A stretch of DNA of 23,042 nt from Puniceicoccales bacterium (lineage in GTDB: Bacteria > Verrucomicrobiota > Verrucomicrobiia > Opitutales > UBA953): the NCBI GenBank assembly GCA_031289285.1, contig JAITPT010000007.1:1-23042 (forward strand), written 5' to 3'. Below, piece after piece: positions 1-7,800 of this stretch (the first letter of the stretch is position 1; every line of letters starts with the position of its first letter). A program made the position numbers and the translations under genes. Under the pieces are notes generated by a model. That model had not been told where the DNA came from. It worked only from the letters and a program-made list of their open reading frames with translations, and ran no database searches.

Positions 1-1
1 T

Positions 2-550
2 GCGCCGGTTTATTTCGTGGGCATTTTGAACTTTTTGTGCGACGGCATTGACCCCCAAGGCAACCCGCGCTGGTTCAAAGAAGAGGTTCTCATTCGCAAT
101 ATCGGTCTTTACGACCAAAATGGCGAACCTGTCTCGAACCTCATGCAATACACGCTTGTTCAGATGCCCCGTTTCACGAAAACGGAGTCAGAGTTGGTGA
201 CGCACACCGATAAGTGGCTCTACTTTTTGAAGCACCTAAAGTCCTTTGGGGACATCCCTGGCATCTTGCGTGAGCCAGTTTTTGAGCAGGCCTTCCACAC
301 AGCGGAGGTCGCCGCCATGACACGCGACGAACGCTGGGATTATCTGCATGCCCGCGACAGCGTTTTCCTCAGTGAAGGCGTCCGCGCCCAAGGCATTTTG
401 GAGGCCAAGGCCGAGGTCAGAGCCGAACTCACCGCCAAAGCGGAACAGGAGAAACTCGACATGGCGCGGCAAATGAAACGCGACGGTTTGCCCGCTGAAG
501 CTATCACCAAATACACAGGGCTTACCCCCGCCGAACTCGCCGCCCTCTAA
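2..550 (+). CDS. Rpn family PD-(D/E)XK nuclease / putative transposase, copy 1, 5'-truncated by the window edge
   Basis: This is the C-terminal half of an Rpn (recombination-promoting nuclease, PDDEXK_2-type) protein. The frame is open from base 2, so the gene enters from outside the window; the GTG at 17 is an internal Val codon, not a start. It aligns without gaps to residues ~163-308 of the complete copy downstream (622-1710), with one amino-acid change (Arg here, Pro there, in the 'AAMT-x-DERW' segment). The catalytic D...ExQ core would lie upstream of the window and cannot be checked. Compared with copy 2 it lacks 18 residues of an Ala-rich helix, and its last ~36 residues (from 'AEQEKLDMARQMK' to 'AELAAL') differ at roughly a quarter of positions. 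Rpn proteins are DNA endonucleases linked to RecA-independent recombination and, in E. coli, to phage defence. The family call is firm; the activity of this copy is unknown. Confidence 0.88.
   Translation, partial: APVYFVGILNFLCDGIDPQGNPRWFKEEVLIRNIGLYDQNGEPVSNLMQYTLVQMPRFTKTESELVTHTDKWLYFLKHLKSFGDIPGILREPVFEQAFHTAEVAAMTRDERWDYLHARDSVFLSEGVRAQGILEAKAEVRAELTAKAEQEKLDMARQMKRDGLPAEAITKYTGLTPAELAAL
317..550 (+). CDS. Candidate intragenic RpnS-like small protein (77 aa) within Rpn copy 1
   Basis: An in-frame ATG at 317 is preceded by GGAGG at 304-308, an 8-base spacing that is close to ideal for ribosome binding. The product would be the C-terminal 77 residues, starting 'MTRDERWDYLHARD' and ending 'AELAAL'. 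Work on E. coli Rpn proteins showed that the variable C-terminal domain is translated separately from an internal start and blocks the toxic full-length nuclease. The main gene starts in this window have no Shine-Dalgarno sequence, so a good one inside a gene stands out. A second possible start, ATG 461 with AGGAG at 447-451, would give only 29 residues. The internal start is inferred from sequence alone and GGAGG could be a chance result of Ala-Glu-Val codons. Confidence 0.4.
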   Translation: MTRDERWDYLHARDSVFLSEGVRAQGILEAKAEVRAELTAKAEQEKLDMARQMKRDGLPAEAITKYTGLTPAELAAL

Positions 551-621
551 ACCACCTTTCCACTCACTTACACATTCCAGCTTTTACTACTTTCCTACAA
601 ACTCACCGTCACCTTTTTATC
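551..621 (+). promoter_or_regulatory. G-depleted, pyrimidine-rich leader of Rpn copy 2
   Basis: This 71-base gap between the Rpn copies contains only two G residues (580, 608). It has no Shine-Dalgarno sequence before ATG 622 and little capacity to form secondary structure. It carries the words CACTCAC (561-567) and ACATTCC (572-578), both of which recur in the leader of the autotransporter gene (1734-1740 and 1743-1749). It could be an unstructured 5' untranslated region used in SD-independent initiation, and it may hold a promoter, but I cannot identify convincing -35/-10 boxes. I see no terminator hairpin behind copy 1. Confidence 0.4.
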
Positions 622-1710
622 ATGAAAACCACCGACACCGACACCACCGCTGCTGCACCTGCACCTGCTGCTCGTGCTGTCCCTGCGCCTTCGGCTGCGT
701 CGGTGATGCTGCAAGGGAATTGCGAGCGGCGCTACATAGACCCGACCTTTGATGCGGGTTTCAAACGGCTCTTCGGGCAAGAAGCGTCCAAGGAGCTGCT
801 GCGCGATTTTCTCAATTCCATTCTGCCGCCCGAACGCCAAATCGCGTCCCTGTTTTTTCGCAACAGCGAGCGCAAAGGTGCTTCCAACTACGAAAGAGAC
901 ATCGTGATAGACCTTGCGTGCGTCACGCCTGCTGGCGAAACCTTCATCGTCGAGATGCAGCGCGTGCGCCAAAAATACTTTCTCAATCGTATCGTTTTTT
1001 ACGTCTGCGAGGCCATTCGCTCGCAAGACCCGCGTCTTGATGCGTCCCTCGAAGGAGCGGAAGACAAGCGCACGGAGGCGGAAATCGAAGCGGACATCTA
1101 CAAACTTGCGCCGGTTTATTTCGTGGGCATTTTGAACTTTTTGTGCGACGGCATTGACCCTCAGGGCAACCCGCGCTGGTTCAAAGAAGAGGTTCTCATC
1201 CGCAATATCGGTCTTTACGACCAAAATGGCGAACCTGTCTCGAACCTCATGCAATACACGCTTGTTCAGATGCCCCGTTTCACGAAAACGGAGTCAGAGT
1301 TGGTGACGCACACCGACAAGTGGCTTTACTTTTTGAAGCACCTAAAGTCCTTTGGGGACATCCCTGGCATCTTGCGCGAGCCAGTTTTTGAGCAGGCCTT
1401 CCACACGGCGGAAGTTGCCGCCATGACCCCCGACGAACGCTGGGATTATCTGCACGCCCGCGACAGCGTTTTCCTCAGCGAAGGCGTCCGCGCCCAAGGC
1501 ATTTTGGAGGCCAAAGCCGAGGTCAGGGCCGAACTCACCGCCAAACTCGCCGAGGTGGAAGCTGCCGCTGCCGCCGAACTCGCTGCTGCCGCCGCCAAAG
1601 CGGAACAAGAAAAACTCGACATGGCTCGGCAAATGAAGAGCAAGGGCTTGTCGGCAGCGGACATTGCCGAAATCACAGGGCTTACCCACGCCGAAATCGC
1701 CGCCCTCTAA
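622..1710 (+). CDS. Rpn family PD-(D/E)XK nuclease / putative transposase, copy 2 (complete, 362 aa)
   Basis: Full-length Rpn/PDDEXK_2 protein, a predicted DNA endonuclease. Residues 38-50 carry the family's N-terminal signature 'YIDPTFDAGFKRL'; the catalytic core is D97 ('IVIDLAC') with E111-x-Q113 ('VEMQ'), the ExQ variant of the (D/E)xK motif that is usual in Rpn proteins. Residues ~160-300 form the middle domain, followed by an Ala/Glu-rich helix (296-338) and a C-terminal tail resembling an AhpC-like/helix-turn-helix module ('GLSAADIAEITGLTHAEI'). The first 28 residues are a low-complexity Thr/Asp/Ala/Pro stretch not typical of the family; ATG 706 (M29) would give the usual length. I keep ATG 622 because it directly follows the G-poor leader, but neither start has a Shine-Dalgarno sequence. 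It is a tandem duplicate of the truncated gene at 2-550, and 103 bp upstream of the autotransporter. Toxin-antitoxin or recombination roles are known for relatives; here they are inferred. Confidence 0.9.
   Translation: MKTTDTDTTAAAPAPAARAVPAPSAASVMLQGNCERRYIDPTFDAGFKRLFGQEASKELLRDFLNSILPPERQIASLFFRNSERKGASNYERDIVIDLACVTPAGETFIVEMQRVRQKYFLNRIVFYVCEAIRSQDPRLDASLEGAEDKRTEAEIEADIYKLAPVYFVGILNFLCDGIDPQGNPRWFKEEVLIRNIGLYDQNGEPVSNLMQYTLVQMPRFTKTESELVTHTDKWLYFLKHLKSFGDIPGILREPVFEQAFHTAEVAAMTPDERWDYLHARDSVFLSEGVRAQGILEAKAEVRAELTAKLAEVEAAAAAELAAAAAKAEQEKLDMARQMKSKGLSAADIAEITGLTHAEIAAL
1423..1710 (+). CDS. Candidate intragenic RpnS-like small protein (95 aa) within Rpn copy 2
   Basis: ATG 1423 (residue M268 of the full protein) corresponds to ATG 317 of copy 1. 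It is preceded by GGAAG at 1410-1414 with the same 8-base spacing, a weaker Shine-Dalgarno match than the GGAGG of copy 1 because of a silent Glu codon change. The product would be the 95-residue C-terminal domain, 18 residues longer than in copy 1 owing to an insert ('LAEVEAAAAAELAAAAAK') in a predicted helix. Known RpnS proteins dimerise through a helix whose repeat number varies between strains, so a length difference exactly here is consistent with the same arrangement. Separate translation is inferred, not shown. Confidence 0.35.
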   Translation: MTPDERWDYLHARDSVFLSEGVRAQGILEAKAEVRAELTAKLAEVEAAAAAELAAAAAKAEQEKLDMARQMKSKGLSAADIAEITGLTHAEIAAL

Positions 1711-1813
1711 ACCACTTTCTAAACCACTTTTCCCACTCACAGACATTCCCACTCACCTTTCTTTCCCTTTTCCTCTCACTTGCACCTTTTTTCAACACAC
1801 TAACTTTTTACCT
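1711..1813 (+). promoter_or_regulatory. G-depleted, pyrimidine-rich leader of the giant autotransporter gene
   Basis: This 103-base gap has only two G residues (1742, 1782) and long C/T runs. There is no Shine-Dalgarno sequence before ATG 1814. CACTCAC occurs twice (1734-1740, 1750-1756) and ACATTCC once (1743-1749), as in the leader of Rpn copy 2, suggesting that the gene duplication included flanking DNA or that the motifs are functional. A TTGCAC at 1781-1786 could serve as a -35 box, but no good -10 box lies at the usual distance. I see no terminator for the Rpn gene here, so read-through into the autotransporter is possible. Confidence 0.4.
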
Positions 1814-4800
1814 ATGAAACCTGAACGCTTCTCTGATACTCCCTTCACTGGTGTCGCCCCTGCTGGTGCTGCACTTGCCACCGCCGCCACTGGCGACCCC
1901 ACCGCCGACACCGGCACCGACACCGCGACCACCGCGACCGGCACCGCCCCCGCGAGCCGCAGTGTAGCACAGACACTCTTGTCTGTGGGCGAGGCGTCGC
2001 CGGAGGCGACGGCAACAGCAACGGCAACAGCGACACAGACAGGATTGTCTGTGCTACACTGCACCGCCCCCGCCGCTGCTGGCACGAGGAACAATGTGCT
2101 CTCGTTTCGGCGGAAGTTGCGTCTGGGAAAAACCGCACTTTTCGCGGCGGCGACGGCACTTGCCACCGTCGCGCCGCTGCCCGACGCACCCGAGGCAAAG
2201 GCCGCGTCAGACATCTACCAATACAGCGGCTTGTCTGGCTCTGGTGCCGCTTGGGTGGGAAATCCCTCCGCTACTGCCGACGTCCCTCCCTCCGCACTCA
2301 CAACCTCTGGCTCCGCCAACGCTATCTGGATAGACCAGCCAACAACGGCTACTGCTGTCCCGACGAAAACACTCCTCGATACTTCAAACTCCTCGGGACA
2401 TGACGCGGTAACCCTTTATCTCAGCGCGGTTTATTTCGGAAGCAATGCGTGGGACGTGCCCTATAACTGGAATAAAATGCAGAACGGATATCTTTTGGGG
2501 GCAAATGGCGCATCCATTGGGAATGGAGGAACTAACGGCACATTGAATTTTGGCAATTATTCTGGGTTGATTGACGCTTCCGCACACTACGTTCCCGAAG
2601 ATACCTATAACGGTGGTGGTGGCGCGACGGTTGCCTTCCGCATCAATGCCAATGTCACCAGCCATGCGGGACTTGACATCAGGACAAACTCGCTCGACCC
2701 CGCTCAAATAACCACTCGTTCCCAGATGTTTGCCCTCGCCAGTAATAATGCGGACACACTCTTTGGCGCGGTCAACATTGACGGCGGCTATGTCGCCTTT
2801 ACAGCCCTAAATCCAGACCCCAGCGGATTTGGCACTGGCAGTCAGGCGACGACACCTTTTGGCTCGACGGACAATGTCGTCTCGTTTGTGCATGCTGGCG
2901 GTATTATCGGGTTGGCGTTAAATTCACTCTATACGGTTGGTTACCGAATTGTTGTCACGGAGTCAGGAGGGATTGTCCGTGCCCTTGCGATGGGGGGGAA
3001 CGCTGCCTCAAACGCAGGTAATGCGTTTAGTGCTAATAGTGGTCAAATGCTTTATGCGAAGACGATAGCCGGAGACGGTCAGCTTGTCGTTGCCAGTGGC
3101 ATGCATAAGTTTGATCAGTCTGCTGATGCTCGCTTGGAACTTACGGGAGATATTTATCTTCTTTTGGGTAGCGACTTCCTATCGCATGGCGGGACACCTA
3201 CTCGTGTTCATATTGGCGGCACCGCCGACACCACACTGAACCAAAAAATAAGCGGAAGTGCATACAATGAAAAATTTTCGACAACTGGTGCAGGGAACCA
3301 GGTTAACATGGGCACGGTTACGCTTACAAAGTATGGCGTGGATACTATCACGCTTACCAATCCAGAAAATTACCAAGCACCCTTTTACGCTTATATTCAG
3401 GAAGGCACACTGGCGTTTAACGACGCTAAAAACGTTTTCTCCAGTGTTCTCCGTTTTAATCGCGCCGTCGGAGATGAGAAACCTGACGTCAATCCCACTA
3501 ATTCCTCTACTGCGCTATTCCTTGGCACGGGCGACCTCGGTGCTCTGCGCAAGATTACTTTGCAAAATAACACGGCGACGGTCAAGGTGTTGCATTCTGG
3601 CGCGACTTTGACGGTGGAGGAGCTGGCGATTGCCAGCGGGTTGACTTTGACGAAGGACGGTGCGGGCACACTGGCGCTAAAAGGTGCTGCGGTTGCCGCC
3701 CCTTATTTGCACGGAATAGGGGCTACGAATCTTGGCAATATCGCGGTAAAAGCTGGCACCTTGGAGCTTGCGCGTGTTCCTCAGCTTAGTGGCACTGCTA
3801 TCGGTGGCGTCTATCCTGTGAACATTAGCCTTGATGCGGGTGCGACGCTCAAAATCACTGGCTCCGGTCTGAAACAATTTGGCACACTCGCGCTCTCTGC
3901 TGGCTCTGTGCTCGATATTGCTGGCGCGTCTCTGTTGACCACCTCGCAGACGTCGGACACCACGCTTCTCCCTGCGGGTTCGGGTTTGGCACTTGATGCC
4001 GTCAATGTCGCTGCCCGTATTACGAACAGCGTGGCGGGCACCACAGGCACTGTTTTTCTCAAAAACACGGGTGACTACAATCTCACTTTTGCAGACGGCG
4101 CGGGGCGTCTCGGTCTCGTTTTCAACGCCACTGGCGGTGTTTATACAATTCTCTCTGGCAACACCTACACGGGCCCGACCAATGTTTATGGCGGAACCCT
4201 GACCGTCGCTGCCACTGGTGCGCTCCCCAAGACGTCGCCTGTCTCACTCTTTGGCGACAACGGCTTGAACGTCAACCACACGGACGGCTTGCCCAATACA
4301 CTTTTCGGCGCGGGTGTCGTAGCTTACGGCGAGACGGCGACGCCGCTTCCGGTCGGCGTGTCGGTCGCGGAGGGGCAGGTGCTCCGCGCCAAAGAGTTTT
4401 CGCATTACAGCAAAGATGCGCTTTCCGTCACGGGCAGGCTCTCTGCGGGCAACGTGGTCTTGGCGAACGCAAAAACCGTGCTCTCTGCGGAAGGCACATT
4501 TAGCGCGGAAAAAGTGGTGTTGAAAAACACTGCTGGCGCGACCGTCACCATCGCCGCCGCAGCTGGCGGCGCGAACCCGCCGACGCACCTGCAGCATCTG
4601 TCGCTTGACGCAAGTGCCGTCACTGCGCCTGTGGTGCTCGAATTGCGGCGCAACGGTGGTGCTCTCGCGAGTGTCAACCTCGGCGCGATTTTGGACGGCA
4701 ACCAGTTTGGCACTGCGGCTGCGGTCACGGCGGGGCGTCTGCTCTTGCTCTCTGGCGCGGACACTGCGTTCGAGGAATCGAAAGCTTACGATGTGGACAA

Positions 4801-7800
4801 CACCGCCGTTCCCGGCACTGAAACTGGCAAGAAACTGCCTGTGATTTCCGGCGGCTCACATTTCAAAATCACTGGTGCTGCGGGGAGTTCAGATGACAGC
4901 CTTGCTGCGATCGCGCTGCCGGGCATCTTTATCAACGGTTTGCCCGCCGCCGCTGTCTCTATTTATGGCGGTAATTACGTGGATGACGGCGCGACGACGA
5001 CATGGACGGCGAGGGTGAACGCGCAAGTGCTCACGCCGCTCGACGATACGGGTTTCACTGACGCAGTCGGAAAGCTTATTGCCGCTGACGCCGCCACTGT
5101 CCCCGCGCTGGGTGACACGGCGCACCGCTCGCTCTTTGTCAAAAAAACCGACACCACCACGATAGACCTTGCCACTGGCACACTCACATTGGGCGACACT
5201 GGCGGCACACAAGGCGACAGCGGTTTCCTTTCGCTCGCTGCTGGCGCAGGCGATTTGACCGTCTCTGGCGGCACGTTGGCCATCGCATCGAGCGGTGAGC
5301 TACGCCTCCTCAACGCCTCCTCCTCCTCGACGTTGCGCGTGGAGGCGGACATCAGCGCAGGCTCTGTCGGCGTCTTTGGTCCGGGCACCACCGTCCTTGC
5401 AGGCACCAGCCCCTACGCGGGCGTCGCCACCATTTATTCCGGTGTGTTAAAAGTCGAAAGCGCGACGGCACTTTCGGGCGATGATGTCACGCTGGGTTTC
5501 CGCTCAGGTGCGGGCACATTTAACTATGCGGACACCGATGCCGATTTATCGCTTAGCAAGGCGATAGACCTCGGTGGTTCGGAGGGTGTCATCAGTGTCG
5601 AGGCTGCTCTTCGCAAAGTGACTGCTGCTGCTGGCGTCTCTGGCGGCGGTGTGTTGCGCAAAACTGGCGCGGGCACACTGGCACTTGCGGGCACGGGTGC
5701 GGGGCTGACGCTTCGCGCCGAGGCGGGGAGGGTTTCTCTGGACGCGACGGGCGCGGCGGATGCCCTCGTCATCTCTGGCGAGGCGATTGTCACCTACACG
5801 AGCGCGAACGCCATTGGCTCCGCGATTGTGCTTGAAGACGGCACTCTCAACTTGAACGGTTACCCGCAGACTGCCAGTGCCGTTACGCTTTCTGGTTCTA
5901 CGGGCAGTGTCATCACCAACAGCGGTTCGGGCACTTCTACAATCTCGGTTCGTGGCGATAACAATGTTTTTGCCGGAGACTTTAGTGCTTCGGTTGCCCT
6001 TAGGTTAGATTCCGGAGTGTTCACGCTTTCGGGCGTTAATTCTACCGCCGCTGGCAACATGGAGATTGGAGCAGGGGCGACTCTCGTCGTGACATCTGCC
6101 GACGCCATATTTGGCGGCGCTTCCCTCACTGCGGAGGCGGGTTCTACCTTGCGTTACGAGGGCACCACTACCGCCCCTTCAAAAACTCTGACCCTGACGA
6201 CAGGTGCCCCTGCTACCTTCGATATTACCAAGAGCGGCGGCGTCTTCATCGCATCGCAAATTGCGGGGGCCACTACTTTGATAAAGACAGGCGCGGGCAC
6301 CCTCCAGATTGGCGAGGCGGGCAACACCCAAGCATCTGCGGCAAAAATCGTTGTGAACGCTGGCACAGTCGTTCTGGCGAAAGGCACTGGCGGCAGCGCA
6401 ATTCCCACTGGTTCCGTCGGCACCCCCTCGCTCACCATCAACAATGCGGCGCGTGTGAGTATCGCTCCCGACGCAGCAGACGGGCAATTTGTTAACACCT
6501 CAGTGCTCGAAATCAATTCCGACGGCGTTCTCGATCTCGGCTCCAGCACGGAGACTATTTTGGCCATCTATGGCGATGGCGGCACGATTACTGCTTCCGG
6601 CGCAGCGACACTCACCACGGGCATAGACATTGACGGCATCACGCCACTGACGGTGGCAGCGGCATTTACTGGCAACCTCTCGCTAAAAAAGCAAGGTGCC
6701 AACCCGCTCGTTTTGGCTGGCAACACCGCCTACACGGGGACGACTACGGTGAACACTGGCACCCTGCAAATCGGCGACAACTCTAACGGCGATTTGCCCA
6801 GCGGTGCGTTCGTCCTCGAGTCTGGCACCACGCTCCGCATCTACCGCAGTGCTGCCTCGCAAGGAACAAACACGGCAGTTGACGCCCGCCAAAACTTAGA
6901 AGTTACCCTCAACGGGCTTAGCGGCGCAGACGCGACATTGCAAAAAGACGGCGGCGCGACATTGGTCATCGCTGGCGAGGTCAACGTCAAAAACTACACG
7001 CACAACAACGGCGATTTGGTGGTAAAAGCACCAGTGACGGTGACGGGTGCCTTCAGCTTTATTGCGCAGGCAAACGACCTGACGCTTGATTATTCGGATT
7101 ATACAGGCACGGGCAGTTTGCTCAATCTTGGCACCAACTCGCTCAACCTTGGCAACAACACACTGACAATTCGCGGCGGCGACAACACTGGCGCGATAAC
7201 GCAGACTTTCGCGGGCATTGGCAAAGTCGCTGGCGGCGAAATAGAGGGTATCGCGGGCAGCGCAAAAATCGTTATTGAGCGCGGTGCGGCGTCAGCACTT
7301 ACGCTCAACCTCGGTCGGCTTAATCTCGCATTTGGCGAACGTTATTTAGATTTGCGCGGCGTGGACAACGAGGTGCGGGTGTATGCCAGTGCCTCCCCGC
7401 TTGTAAATCTCGCCACCGACCCGAAGCTCCCGAATGTCCTCTGGGAAGGCGCGGAGTTCACCACTATTGACAGCGAAGGAAAGATTATCCCCCTGCCAGC
7501 TATTGGCTATGATTTACCGATAGCGGGCAGCATCAGCGGCACCGGACGTAACCGCGTCTTGCTGAACCAAGCGAACACAAGTGTGTCGGGCGATGTCACG
7601 GTGGAATCGTTGACCTACAAGGCAAGCACCAGTGGTGAGAGCGGGGTGTTGTTGGTGAATAGCACACTCACATTTAACTACGAAGGGCGGGGCGTCATCT
7701 CGCTCCCCAAAGCGACCTCGGCAACCCCAGAAAACTTCCGAATCTACACTACCGGAACAACAGGCGCATTGATTGGCAAACCCGACCTGCTCATTCTCAA

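Larger units (their letters stand above)
1941..2073. repeat. 13-bp direct repeats flanking the palindromic element
   Basis: The word GCACCGCCCCCGC occurs at 1941-1953 and again at 2061-2073, on both sides of the 100-bp palindromic element, exactly 120 bases (40 codons) apart and in the same reading frame. It may be a target-site duplication left by insertion of the element; loss of one copy plus the element would remove exactly 40 codons. The surrounding DNA is itself made of similar GCN/ACN/CCN codons, so chance resemblance is possible. Confidence 0.45.

Noticed and set aside
17..550. GTG 17 as the true start of a short Rpn protein
   Set aside because: The frame is open to the window edge and the upstream codons match those of the complete copy, so the gene is truncated by the window, not started here.
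595..1254. A 219-codon minus-strand frame over Rpn copy 2
   Set aside because: It is antisense to the conserved catalytic core of Rpn, shows no domain, and ends in an Arg/Ser-rich run reflecting the low-complexity sense codons.
1664..1813. ATG 1664 as a start for the autotransporter
   Set aside because: It overlaps the end of the Rpn gene by 47 bases, the extra 50 residues are Pro/Phe/Leu-rich translations of the G-poor leader, and there is no Shine-Dalgarno sequence.
1781..1813. Sigma-70 promoter with TTGCAC at 1781-1786
   Set aside because: No acceptable -10 hexamer lies 16-18 bases downstream, and the T/A-rich run is part of the general pyrimidine-rich leader.
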